From Acetobacteraceae bacterium (lineage in GTDB: Bacteria; Pseudomonadota; Alphaproteobacteria; Acetobacterales; Acetobacteraceae): a stretch of 15,158 nt of DNA. Location of the stretch: positions 1 to 15,158 of the forward strand of contig PLSZ01000335.1 in the NCBI GenBank assembly GCA_003164305.1, given 5' to 3'. Below the pieces are notes generated by a model. That model saw nothing but the letters and a program-made list of their open reading frames with translations, searched no databases and was not told where the DNA came from. Positions within the stretch are counted from its first letter, which is position 1, and each line of letters begins with the position of its first letter. Made by a program: the position numbers and the translations under genes. This document shows positions 6,493 to 14,340 of this stretch, one piece after another.

Positions 6493-6923
6493 GCCGCGAA
6501 CGCTCCGGTGTGCTGGGCGACGCGGCCCAACGCGCAATCGAGCGCCAACGCGACACGATCCGGAGCCGAAGCATCCGTGCCACGCAGCCGCACCACCGGC
6601 AGACCGAGGGCGGCATGACGTTCCGGTCGCGGCAGGCGCTCGGGTTGATCGGTCAAGGCGATGACGACATGCAATTTGACGCCGGAGCGATAGGGCAGCC
6701 GAACGATACCCAGCCCCCGCACCTCCAACAACCCGGCCAGAGCCTCCGGAGTTCGCGCCACGCCATCGACGACGTCGATCTGATCGTCCGCGACGAGGTC
6801 AAAGCCCCGGCCGAGCAGCCGCAACGTCAGGTCGGACTTGCCGGCGCCGGACGGGCCGACAATCAACACACCCGCGCCATCGCGCGCCACGCAACTGCCA
6901 TGGATCCGAACGCCTTCACCCAT
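6489..6923 (-). CDS. hprK: HPr kinase/phosphorylase, short alphaproteobacterial form
   Basis: This kinase phosphorylates HPr on its regulatory Ser and can reverse the reaction. It has 144 residues, against about 310 in Bacillus: the N-terminal domain is missing and only the C-terminal kinase domain remains, as is usual in alphaproteobacteria. The Walker A motif is 'GPSGAGKSD' (23-31). The acidic Walker-B-like pair is in 'LVADDQ' (43-48), and the HprK signature is 'EVRGLGIVRLP' (67-77). The start is well fixed: an in-frame TGA lies four codons before ATG 6923. It is the first gene of the operon, and its stop overlaps rapZ (ATGA). The promoter should lie in 6924-7167, a region shared with the divergent dehydratase gene, but no convincing -35/-10 pair was seen. 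Confidence 0.93.
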   Translation of the reverse strand: MGEGVRIHGSCVARDGAGVLIVGPSGAGKSDLTLRLLGRGFDLVADDQIDVVDGVARTPEALAGLLEVRGLGIVRLPYRSGVKLHVVIALTDQPERLPRPERHAALGLPVVRLRGTDASAPDRVALALDCALGRVAQHTGAFAA

Positions 6924-7167
6924 GGCGTCAGGTCAGCCCGCCAAACAATTGACGCACCGCGTATGCTCCCGTCGTCGCCGCAATGATCTCAGCCAACCGC
7001 GTCTTGCCTCTTCAGGCACCGGAGACTACCCCCCGGCAAAAAGGAAACTGGCGAAATCCAACGCGCTACTGTGGTCCTGCGCGAACCATAAAGGAAGCGC
7101 GAACTTAACTTCCATGCTCGGCGTCATCTTGCCCGCCCGGCCGCCGCATGCCAGCGTCCGCCGCATC

Positions 7168-8100
7168 ATGATCGATTGTTCCACCATCGAAGCCGCCGCC
7201 GCGCGCATCGCATCTCACGTCCGACACACGCCGGTGATAGAAATAGATGGCGGATCGCTGTCGCTCAATTACCCGGTCAAGTTGAAACTGGAGTTGTTGC
7301 AGCATACCGGAAGTTTTAAGCCGCGCGGAGCTTTCAATCGATTGTTGAGCGCGGCGATCCCGGACGCCGGGGTCATCACCGCGTCCGGCGGCAATCATGG
7401 CGCCGCCGTCGCCTATGCCGCCCGTTCCCTCGGGATCAAAGCCGAGATCTTCGTCCCCGCCAGCACGCCCGCCACCAAGGTGAACCGCATCGCCCTCTAT
7501 GGCGCGCGCGTGATCCAGGGCGGCGACGCTTACGCCGACGCGCTGGCCGCCTCCCGCCTCCGTCAGGCCGAGACCGGCGCGTTGGAAGTGCACGCGTATG
7601 ACCACGAGGACGTGATCGCCGGCCAGGGGACCGTTGGCCGCGAGTTCCAGCAGGATGCACCCGAACTGACGCATATCCTCGTCGCCACCGGCGGCGGCGG
7701 ATTAATCGGTGGCATCGCCGCCTGGTACGCGGGCTCGGCCGAGATCATCAACGTGGAACCCGAAGGTTGCCCCACCCTGACCACCGCGATGCTGGTCGGC
7801 CGTCCCATCGAATGCCCGGTCTCCGGTCTCGCCGCCGATGCCTTGGGTGCCCGTCAGGTGGGCGCGCTGATGTTCCCGATCGCCCAGGCGTTCGTGACCG
7901 CGGCGATTCTGGTGACGGACGAGCAGATCGCCGCCACGCAACGGTTGCTGTGGGAGCAGATGCGCCTCATCGCCGAACCAGGCGGCGCCACGGCCCTCGC
8001 CGCGGCGATCTCCGGCCGTTTCGTGCCGCCGCCGGGCGCGCGGGTCGGCGTCGTCGTCTGCGGCGGCAACACCGATCCCGGGAAGATCGCCGCGCCATGA
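7168..8100 (+). CDS. PLP-dependent threonine/serine dehydratase
   Basis: This 310-residue fold-type II PLP enzyme is predicted to deaminate threonine or serine to the 2-oxo acid. The Schiff-base Lys is K51 in 'HTGSFKPRGAFNRLL' (46-60). The substrate loop is 'ASGGNHGAA' (72-80), the phosphate loop 'GGGGLIGG' (175-182), and the end motif 'VCGGNTDPGKI' (297-307) contacts the cofactor ring. There is no C-terminal ACT domain, so it resembles catabolic or serine-racemase-like members and not feedback-controlled IlvA. ATG 7168 gives the usual 'ID.STIEAAAARI' start; an in-frame ATG at 7114 would add 18 residues of unlikely sequence. Neither has a strong ribosome site. The stop overlaps the next gene's ATG (ATGA), so the two are co-translated. 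Threonine dehydratase and serine racemase cannot be separated by eye. Confidence 0.9.
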   Translation: MIDCSTIEAAAARIASHVRHTPVIEIDGGSLSLNYPVKLKLELLQHTGSFKPRGAFNRLLSAAIPDAGVITASGGNHGAAVAYAARSLGIKAEIFVPASTPATKVNRIALYGARVIQGGDAYADALAASRLRQAETGALEVHAYDHEDVIAGQGTVGREFQQDAPELTHILVATGGGGLIGGIAAWYAGSAEIINVEPEGCPTLTTAMLVGRPIECPVSGLAADALGARQVGALMFPIAQAFVTAAILVTDEQIAATQRLLWEQMRLIAEPGGATALAAAISGRFVPPPGARVGVVVCGGNTDPGKIAAP

Positions 8101-8900
8101 CCCGGGACGTCGTTCTGCTGGATGTCGATGCACGAGGCGTCGCCACCGTCACCCTGAACCGCCCCGAGGTCGGCAACGCGTACAACGCCGCGATGTTGGA
8201 CGCCCTGATCGGCGGACTGCGCCGGTTGGCGACCGACCCCGCGGTTCGGTGCCTGGTCATTCGCGGCGCCGGCAAGCATTTCCAGGCGGGCGCCGACATT
8301 CGTTGGCTCAATGAGGTCGCGCATTATCCGCCGGCGGAAAACTTCGATGCGTCGCTGGCCACCACGCGCGCCATGCAGTTGCTGAATGAGTTCCCGAAAC
8401 CAACCATCGCATTGGTGCACGGCGCCTGTTTCGGCGGCGGCGTCGGCATCGTCTGTTGCGTGGACGTGGCCTTCGCGACGCCCGACTCGCTGTTCGGCAT
8501 CACCGAGGTCCGCGTTGGCGTTTCACCAACCCCGATCTCGACTCACATGGTCAACGCGATTGGCCTGCGCCACACACGTCGATATGCACTGACCGGCGAA
8601 CGGTTCGACGCAAGCGAGGCCGAACGCATCGGTCTGGTGCACGAGGTCGTTCCCGATGGCGATACCGAAACCAAACTCGCCGCCGTGCTGGACGCGATTT
8701 TCCTCAGTGGCCCTGAAGCGATCGCCATGACCAAGCGGAGCTTCCTCGGCGCCAACGGGCTTTTGCTTGACGAGCGTCAAATGACTTTGCTGGCGCATGA
8801 AGGCTGGACGCAGCGCGCCTCGGCCGAAGGGCACGAGGGCACCTCGGCGTTTCGCGAAAAGCGGCCGCCTGCCTGGTATCGCCCCCGCCTTGTATCATAA
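8097..8900 (+). CDS. Enoyl-CoA hydratase/isomerase family protein (methylglutaconyl-CoA hydratase-like)
   Basis: This 267-residue crotonase-fold protein adds water to, or isomerises, an enoyl-CoA. 'GAGKHFQAGADIRWL' (57-71) is the first CoA/oxyanion element. 'VHGACFGGGVGIVCCVDVAFA' (107-127) is the second. E137 in 'FGITEVRVGVSP' (133-144) matches the catalytic Glu164 of rat crotonase, while the Glu144 position is Gly (G117). That pattern, with 'SPTPISTHMV', is like LiuC/methylglutaconyl-CoA hydratases and not straight-chain enoyl-CoA hydratases. The C-terminus 'EGTSAFREKRPPAW' is the common family tail. The ATG overlaps the dehydratase stop. A role in branched amino-acid or 2-oxo-acid derived CoA breakdown is an inference; other leucine-pathway genes are not in the window. 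Confidence 0.9.
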   Translation: MTRDVVLLDVDARGVATVTLNRPEVGNAYNAAMLDALIGGLRRLATDPAVRCLVIRGAGKHFQAGADIRWLNEVAHYPPAENFDASLATTRAMQLLNEFPKPTIALVHGACFGGGVGIVCCVDVAFATPDSLFGITEVRVGVSPTPISTHMVNAIGLRHTRRYALTGERFDASEAERIGLVHEVVPDGDTETKLAAVLDAIFLSGPEAIAMTKRSFLGANGLLLDERQMTLLAHEGWTQRASAEGHEGTSAFREKRPPAWYRPRLVS

Positions 8901-8946
8901 GTAAGGCAGGTGTGGTAACGGGCGGCCAAACACGTCAGGAAACGTC

Positions 8947-10296
8947 ATGGCAACCGCACCGATCTCGCATGGTCCGTTTTATCGGAGCCTGTATTTCAAG
9001 GTTTTGCTGGCGATCCTGGTCGGGGTCATCCTGGGCATCCTGTCGCCCACCGATCCGAAGGTCGTTCCCGAATCGTTGCGCGGCCTGATCCTGTTGCCGC
9101 TCGGGTGGGCCGAGGCGATGAAACCCTTCGGCGACGCCTTCATCAAAATGATACGGATGCTGATCGCGCCGATCATCTTCTGCACCGTCGTGCATGGCAT
9201 CGCCAACATGGGCGACATGAAGAAGGTCGGGCGGGTCGGCCTGAAGGCGCTGCTTTACTTCGAGTTCGTCACGACATTATCGCTGATCGTCGGCATGGTC
9301 GTCATCAACGTGCTGCGGCCAGGCGTGGGGATGAACATCGACGCAGCCGCCATCAACACGAAATCCATCACCACGTTCGTCGCCAAATCGAAGGAACAGG
9401 ATGTCGTCGGCACGTTGATGAACATCATCCCCGACACCGTCATCAGCGCGTTCGCCCAGGGCGATATTCTTCAGGTATTGTTCTTCGCGGTCCTGTTCGC
9501 GGTAGGGTTGCAGGCCCTGGGCGAGCGCGGCAAGCCCCTGCTCGGCGTGATCGAGCAAGCCTCGCAGGCGTTGTTCGGCGTTGTCGCCGTGGTCATGAAA
9601 GTCGCCCCCATTGGCGCGTTCGGAGCGATGGCGTTCACCATCGGCCGCTATGGGATCGTGACGCTGCTTTCGCTCGGCCAGTTGATGGCGGCGGTTTATA
9701 TCACCTGCCTCATCTTCATCTTCGGCGTGCTCGGCGTGATCGCGGCGCTGAGCGGGTTCAGCATCATCGGCTTCATCCGCTACATCAAGGAAGAGTTGCT
9801 GATCGTTCTCGGCACGTCGTCCTCGGAAAGCGTGCTGCCTGGCATGATCGCCAAGATGGAAGATCTGGGCTGCGAGGCTTCGGTCGTCGGTCTGGTCATT
9901 CCCACCGGCTATTCGTTCAATCTCGACGGCACCTGCATCTATCTGACGATGGCGGCGCTGTTCCTGGCGCAGGCCACCAACACCGACCTGACCTTGTGGC
10001 AACAGCTTGGAATTCTGGCGATCCTGCTGCTGACGTCGAAAGGCGCGGCCGGAGTCACCGGTTCTGGCTTCATCGTTCTGGCGGCGACATTATCATCAGT
10101 CGGCACCATCCCCGTCGCGTCGATCGCCCTCATTCTGGGCGTCGATCGCTTCATGTCGGAGGCGCGGGCGCTGACCAACCTGATCGGCAATGGCGTCGCC
10201 TGCGTGGTGGTCGCGAAGTGGGAAGGCGCGCTGGACACCGACATGTTGCGAACGCGCCTGGCGAAACCGGTTCCAAACGCGGTAGTAGCGGAGTAA
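8947..10296 (+). CDS. dctA: C4-dicarboxylate:cation symporter DctA
   Basis: This is an inner-membrane symporter of the DAACS family (449 residues, close to the usual 420-450), importing succinate, fumarate and malate with protons or sodium. Hydrophobic helices start at '[14 protein letters not shown]' (19-32) and continue through most of the protein. Family hallmarks are '[13 protein letters not shown]' (288-300, hairpin HP1), 'GYSFNLDGT' (321-329), '[15 protein letters not shown]' (361-375, HP2) and '[17 protein letters not shown]' (400-416). These match DctA more than GltP. An AGGAAA sits about 6 bases before ATG 8947, a good ribosome site, so it can be translated alone. The 46 bases after the hydratase gene show no terminator. 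No dctBD two-component genes are nearby, so control is unknown. Confidence 0.95.
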   Translation: MATAPISHGPFYRSLYFKVLLAILVGVILGILSPTDPKVVPESLRGLILLPLGWAEAMKPFGDAFIKMIRMLIAPIIFCTVVHGIANMGDMKKVGRVGLKALLYFEFVTTLSLIVGMVVINVLRPGVGMNIDAAAINTKSITTFVAKSKEQDVVGTLMNIIPDTVISAFAQGDILQVLFFAVLFAVGLQALGERGKPLLGVIEQASQALFGVVAVVMKVAPIGAFGAMAFTIGRYGIVTLLSLGQLMAAVYITCLIFIFGVLGVIAALSGFSIIGFIRYIKEELLIVLGTSSSESVLPGMIAKMEDLGCEASVVGLVIPTGYSFNLDGTCIYLTMAALFLAQATNTDLTLWQQLGILAILLLTSKGAAGVTGSGFIVLAATLSSVGTIPVASIALILGVDRFMSEARALTNLIGNGVACVVVAKWEGALDTDMLRTRLAKPVPNAVVAE

Positions 10297-10368
10297 GGCG
10301 CGCGCCACTCTGACCTCCCCTTGCGCGTCCCCTCTGGCAACAGCGACCGCTTCCGCTATCTTCCCCGC

Positions 10369-11076
10369 ATGACCTGGTCAATCCTCGCGCGCGACCCCGC
10401 CACCGGCACGCTTGGCGTCGCGGTTGCCTCCCGTTTCTTCGCCGTCGGCGCCATCTGCCCGCATGTGGAGGGCAACGTCGCCGCGCTCGCGACCCAGGCG
10501 CTGGTCAATCCGATGTACGCTGTCCACGCGATGCCTCGGTTGCGCGCCGGTGAGGCACCGGACGCCGTCCTGACCTCCCTCGTCTCTCCGGATCTGGGCG
10601 CGGATCAGCGGCAGTTCCACATCCTCGACGCGACCGGACGCATCGCTCAACACACCGGCATCCACTGCGTCGATTGGGCTGGCCATGTCTCAGCGGAAAA
10701 CGTCTCCGTCGCCGGCAACATGCTATCCGGCGAGGCAACGGTCCGCGCGACTCTGGAAGCGTATCTTTCCGCGACCGGATCAATGGCCGAGCGCCTGCTG
10801 ACCGCGCTGGAAGCCGGCGAAAAAGCGGGTGGAGACAAACGCGGCAAGCAATCCGCCGGCCTGAAAGTCGCGTCGCTCGATCCCTACCCCGACCTGGATA
10901 TCCGAGCCGACGACCATCCCGACCCACTGGCCGAACTCCGCCGCCTCTACCGGGTCAGCCTGGAAAGGTTCGCCGTCTTCCGCCGCTTCTTGCCCGGGGC
11001 CGTCAGCGAGTGGGGCACACTGGACCGTCCCACCATCGACGCCACCATCGCCAGCGACCGAGTGTCACCCCAATGA
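10369..11076 (+). CDS. DUF1028 family protein
   Basis: This 235-residue protein matches the DUF1028 family (Ntn-hydrolase-like fold, function unsettled). The N-terminus 'MTWSILARDPATGTLGVAVA' is the family start, with T2 at the position of the usual conserved Thr/Ser. 'VGNMLSG'-type sequence is seen as 'AGNMLSGEATV' (115-125). 'GGDKRGKQSAGL' (154-165) and 'DLDIRADDHPDPLAELRRL' (175-193) are the most conserved parts of the family. ATG 10369 was chosen for this reason; an upstream in-frame start would add 16 unlikely residues. Genes of this family often lie near peptide or amino-acid transport and hydrolysis genes, which fits the family-5 binding protein just downstream. A hydrolase acting on amide or peptide substrates is possible but not shown. 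The stop overlaps an in-frame ATG (11073) of the following frame. Confidence 0.9.
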   Translation: MTWSILARDPATGTLGVAVASRFFAVGAICPHVEGNVAALATQALVNPMYAVHAMPRLRAGEAPDAVLTSLVSPDLGADQRQFHILDATGRIAQHTGIHCVDWAGHVSAENVSVAGNMLSGEATVRATLEAYLSATGSMAERLLTALEAGEKAGGDKRGKQSAGLKVASLDPYPDLDIRADDHPDPLAELRRLYRVSLERFAVFRRFLPGAVSEWGTLDRPTIDATIASDRVSPQ

Positions 11077-11234
11077 AAACCACCAGCCTGCCAGCACCCG
11101 ATGTGACTGGAACGCGAGACACACGCTCCCAATCGTCATGGGAGGGTTCGATCCGGTCATCTATTGCCGCACCATGTTCGACGGGGTGGCCCGGTCGATC
11201 CCGGCAAGGCCGAGTTTCGGGTGCCGCGCTCCAG

Positions 11235-12728
11235 GTGTCGCGGGTTTTGGCGATGTTGACGGCCTTCTCGATAGCCCAGGCCTCCGCGCAAACACTGCAT
11301 ATCGGTTTGCGGCAGGACCCCGATATCCTGGACCCGACTCTCGGCTCGTCGTACGTCGGCCGCATCGTGTTCGCCGGCATGTGCGACAAGCTGTTCGACA
11401 TCGATGAAAAGCTGAATATCGTTCCCCAATTGGCCACCGGCTATGAGTGGAAAGATCCCACCCATCTGCTGATCCACCTGCGTTCCGGCGTGCTGTTCCA
11501 GGACGGCGAGAAACTCGATGCCGAAGCAGTCAAGTACAAACTCAACCGCGATCTGACAGCCAAAGGCAGCATGCGGCGCGGTGAGGTCAATTCCATCGAC
11601 TCCATCGATGTCGTCGATCCGCTCACGGTCCTGCTGAACTTGCGCGCGCCCTCGTCGCCGCTACTGGCGCAACTGACCGATCGCGCGGGCATCATGATCT
11701 CCCCCAAGGCCGCCGAGGCGGCCGGCGACAAGTTCGGCCTGCATCCGGTGTGCGCCGGACCGTTCGCCTTCGACTCCCGGGTCGCGCAGGACAAGATCGT
11801 CCTGAAGCGTTTCCCGGGCTATTGGGACAAGGACGCGATTCATTTCGATGAGGTCGTGTATCAGCCGAACGTGAACGCCACCGCGCGGCTGGAGAATCTG
11901 CGCGCCGGCGCGTTGGATCTGGTCGAGTATATCCTGCCGACCGACGTCGATGCCGTGAAGCACGATCCCAAACTGCGGATCGCGACCAACGGCTCGCTGG
12001 CTTATACCGGCATCACGTTCAATCTCGGCAACGGCCCGGCGGCGAACTCGATCGTTGGCCAGAACAAACTCGTGCGCCAGGCGTTCGAGCTATCGATCGA
12101 CCGCGATGCTCTGGTCCAGGTCGTGTTCAACAACATGAATAGCCCCACCGCGCAGGCCAATCCGCGCAGCTCACCCTATTACGATGAGAGCCTGAAACCG
12201 CCGCCACGCGACATCGCGAAAGCAAAGGCGTTGCTGGCTCAGGCGGGGGTGAAAACGCCGGTTCCGGTGGTCCTGACGATCACCAATGAGACCGATATCC
12301 AGCAGGCCGGCGAGGTGATCCAGTCGATGGCGAGCGAAGCCGGATTCGACGTCAAGATCCGCTCGATGGAGTTCGCCTCGTCATTGCAGGCGGGCTATTC
12401 CGGCGACTTCGAAGCCTATCTCATCGGCTGGTCCGGTCGCGCCGATCCTGACGGCAACATGTGGCAAATGCTGCACGGCGACGGAACCTTCAATTACGGG
12501 CACTACAAGAACGCCGAAGTGGACAAGGCCCTGGACGACGCCCGCACCGTGGCGGCGGTCGATCAGCGGCGCGCCTTCTACGCCACGGTCTGGCGGCACG
12601 AGCGCGACGATCTGCCGTTGATCTATCTGTGGGCGCCGGCCAACATCGTCGGCCTGAAAGCGTCCATCACCGGTTTTCGCCAGGTGCCTGACGGACTGAT
12701 CCGGCTGCAAGGCATGGCCACGCGGTAA
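11235..12728 (+). CDS. ABC transporter substrate-binding protein, family 5 (peptide/nickel type)
   Basis: This periplasmic binding protein of the SBP_bac_5 family captures peptides or related solutes for an ABC importer. From GTG 11235 it has 497 residues. Residues 1-18 (MSRVLAMLTAFSIAQASA) form a short signal peptide with an A-x-A cleavage site before Q19. 'TLHIGLRQDPDILDPTLGSS' (20-39) is the first strand and ligand region, and 'HLRSGVLFQDGEKLDAEAV' (81-99) is the family signature. 'RQAFELSIDRDALV' and 'YLIGWSGRADPDGN' occur later. An ATG at 11073, overlapping the DUF1028 stop, is in frame and would give 551 residues. It adds 54 Ser/Arg-rich residues before the signal peptide, so I prefer the GTG, although no good ribosome site precedes it. 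No permease or ATPase genes follow, so the partner complex is encoded elsewhere or absent. Confidence 0.9.
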   Translation: MSRVLAMLTAFSIAQASAQTLHIGLRQDPDILDPTLGSSYVGRIVFAGMCDKLFDIDEKLNIVPQLATGYEWKDPTHLLIHLRSGVLFQDGEKLDAEAVKYKLNRDLTAKGSMRRGEVNSIDSIDVVDPLTVLLNLRAPSSPLLAQLTDRAGIMISPKAAEAAGDKFGLHPVCAGPFAFDSRVAQDKIVLKRFPGYWDKDAIHFDEVVYQPNVNATARLENLRAGALDLVEYILPTDVDAVKHDPKLRIATNGSLAYTGITFNLGNGPAANSIVGQNKLVRQAFELSIDRDALVQVVFNNMNSPTAQANPRSSPYYDESLKPPPRDIAKAKALLAQAGVKTPVPVVLTITNETDIQQAGEVIQSMASEAGFDVKIRSMEFASSLQAGYSGDFEAYLIGWSGRADPDGNMWQMLHGDGTFNYGHYKNAEVDKALDDARTVAAVDQRRAFYATVWRHERDDLPLIYLWAPANIVGLKASITGFRQVPDGLIRLQGMATR

Positions 12729-12791
12729 CGGCGGTTCGGCGATTTCAGCCTTCCCCCCAAATGCGCTAAGCTCCGCCGTGAGGAGACTCTT

Positions 12792-13961
12792 ATGACCGCT
12801 GTCAGCAACGCCGAACCCGACGATCTCGACCAACTCTCCGACGACGCGTTCCGCGCCCATGTCCGCGCCTGGATCCAGGACAACTACCCACCCGAATTGC
12901 GCAACCCGCCCCAGCGGCTGCATTTCCACGAGAACAAGCCCTGGTACATGAAGCTCGCCGAAAAAGGCTGGCTCTGCCCGAACTGGCCGAAAGAGTTTGG
13001 CGGCATGGGCGTCTCCGCCAGCAAACAGCTCATTTTCCTCGAAGAGAAAGAGCGGCACGGCTGCACCAGGCTCAACGACATGGGCATGACCATGATCGGC
13101 CCCTTGCTGATCCGGTTCGGCCGCCCGGATCAGCAGCAGTATTTCCTGCCGAAGATCCGCTCCGGCGAGCACATCTGGTGCCAGGGCTACAGCGAACCCA
13201 ACGCCGGGTCCGATCTGGCGTCGCTGCGCACCGAGGCGGTCCTGGATGGCGATCACTTCGTGGTGAACGGTCAGAAGATCTGGACCTCGCTGGCGATGGA
13301 CGCCAACTGGATCTTTCTCCTGGTGCGCACCGACAAGCAGGCGAAGAAGCAGGACGGCATCAGCTTCCTGCTGGTCCCGATGGATACGCCCGGCATCACC
13401 GTCCGCCCGATCACCAACATCGACATGGCCGACGAGTTCTGTGAGACGTTCTTCGACAATGTCCGCGTGCCGAAAGAAAACATTGTCGGCGACCTCAACA
13501 AGGGCTGGACGATGGCCAAGGCCCTGCTGAGCTTCGAACGCATCGGCTCCGGCTCCCCGCGTCAGGCGTCTTACGCGCTGAAGCGATTGAAGCTGCTCGC
13601 GGAACGAATGGGCGTCTGGGACGACGACGAGTTTCAGCTTCGCTTCACCCGCCTGCGACTCGATCTGGAGGATCACAAGGACCTGTACGAAACCTTCGTC
13701 GAAAAGGTTCGGCGGCGGGAGCCATTGGGGCCGGACGTCTCCATGTTGAAGGTGAACCAGACCGAACTGTTCCAGCGCATCACCGAAACGATGCTCGACA
13801 TCGCCGGAGAATACGGCGCCGGCATGGGGCCGCTGGAAGGCAACCAGGAGCTCAATCCCACTGGGCTGTTCCTGCAGTCCCGCCCAGCGACGATCTATGC
13901 GGGCTCGAACGAAATTCAACGCAATATCCTGGCGAAGAATGTGCTGGAGTTGCCGGGGTGA
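12792..13961 (+). CDS. Acyl-CoA dehydrogenase family protein
   Basis: This 389-residue FAD flavoenzyme is predicted to oxidise an acyl-CoA at the 2,3 bond and pass electrons to ETF. The order is normal: helical N-domain (1-130), beta domain with 'YSEPNAGSDLASLRTEA' (133-149) and 'NGQKIWTS' (159-166), and helical C-domain with 'YAGSNEIQRNILAKNVL' (369-385). The usual catalytic Glu of the MCAD type ('YEG') is Ala here (A370). E249 in 'LLSFERIGSG' occupies the position used by isovaleryl- and long-chain enzymes and is the likely base. A GAGGAGA sits 6 to 8 bases before ATG 12792, a strong ribosome site. ACGGCGG (12728-12734) and CCGCCGT (12773-12779) upstream could pair around the leader. The substrate is unknown; branched-chain or aromatic acyl-CoA is possible. 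Confidence 0.93.
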   Translation: MTAVSNAEPDDLDQLSDDAFRAHVRAWIQDNYPPELRNPPQRLHFHENKPWYMKLAEKGWLCPNWPKEFGGMGVSASKQLIFLEEKERHGCTRLNDMGMTMIGPLLIRFGRPDQQQYFLPKIRSGEHIWCQGYSEPNAGSDLASLRTEAVLDGDHFVVNGQKIWTSLAMDANWIFLLVRTDKQAKKQDGISFLLVPMDTPGITVRPITNIDMADEFCETFFDNVRVPKENIVGDLNKGWTMAKALLSFERIGSGSPRQASYALKRLKLLAERMGVWDDDEFQLRFTRLRLDLEDHKDLYETFVEKVRRREPLGPDVSMLKVNQTELFQRITETMLDIAGEYGAGMGPLEGNQELNPTGLFLQSRPATIYAGSNEIQRNILAKNVLELPG

Positions 13962-14340
13962 GGCGAGCCTGTTCCACGCGGCCCGCCATGACCGCGAACT
14001 CTGCGTTCGTCGTGACAGGGCCTTGCCCCATAGGCACAAAGTTAGGCGTTGCGACAGGCACGATAGCATCTTTTTCGTCATCCTCGGGCTTGACCCGAGG
14101 ATCGCTGCACGCACGCACAGCGCTGATTTTCAGCAACTACCCAACATCGACTGATGCTCGGGTCAAGCCCGAGCATGACGGTGAGAGGCAACTTCGACCC
14201 CTCCCAATCCCTGTCTTGATGCCTGTGGGACCTGACCCGGTCATCTCGCGCGATACACACCGAGTTGAATCAGATACCCAGGTCAAGCCAGGGCATGACG
14301 TTACGGCGAATCCCAGTCAGACGATGCAAGGATTCGGGCG
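13962..14340. other. Gene-free spacer with palindromic repeats
   Basis: About 380 bases between the acyl-CoA dehydrogenase and the next small gene hold no credible coding sequence. They contain a cluster of REP-like units (14076-14300, listed separately). Minus-strand translation across the first unit reads DPRVKPEDDE, the well-known false peptide produced by such repeats in alphaproteobacteria. The left 110 bases show nothing I can name. The right end carries AAGGA (14328-14332), the ribosome site of the gene at 14341. Confidence 0.75.
14076..14300. repeat. Cluster of REP-like palindromic units
   Basis: Unit 1 (14076-14103) has a 9-bp stem, ATCCTCGGG / CCCGAGGAT, around CTTGA, preceded by CGTC. 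Unit 2 (14153-14180) is the inverted form: ATGCTCGGG / CCCGAGCAT around TCAAG, followed by GACG. Units 1 and 2 are thus head-to-head and can also pair with each other. A third, partial unit (14275-14300, AGGTCAAGCCAGGGCATGACG) is in the same direction as unit 2, and a decayed copy may lie at 14218-14245. Such dispersed elements are common between genes in alphaproteobacteria. Here they may also stop transcription from the acyl-CoA dehydrogenase gene. Confidence 0.85.

Noticed and set aside
6838..7167. N-terminal extension of the dehydratase back into the hprK region
   Set aside because: The extension overlaps hprK antisense and lacks homology-like sequence; the family start fits ATG 7168.
9105..10313. 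A 402-codon plus-strand frame inside dctA
   Set aside because: It is rich in Arg and His with no hydrophobic or domain pattern, and is out of frame with an unmistakable DctA.
10674..11234. Long N-terminal extension of the binding protein frame into DUF1028
   Set aside because: The extra sequence is low-complexity Arg/Pro/Ser in a wrong frame of the DUF1028 gene, and a signal peptide begins only at about 11235.
12381..14114. A 577-codon open frame on the minus strand opposite the acyl-CoA dehydrogenase and the end of the binding-protein gene
   Set aside because: It lies antisense to two clearly real genes, contains no recognisable domain, and is the expected by-product of strong third-position GC bias.
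13852..14136. Minus-strand frame reading DPRVKPEDDE
   Set aside because: This peptide is the standard false translation of the REP-like repeat at 14076-14103.
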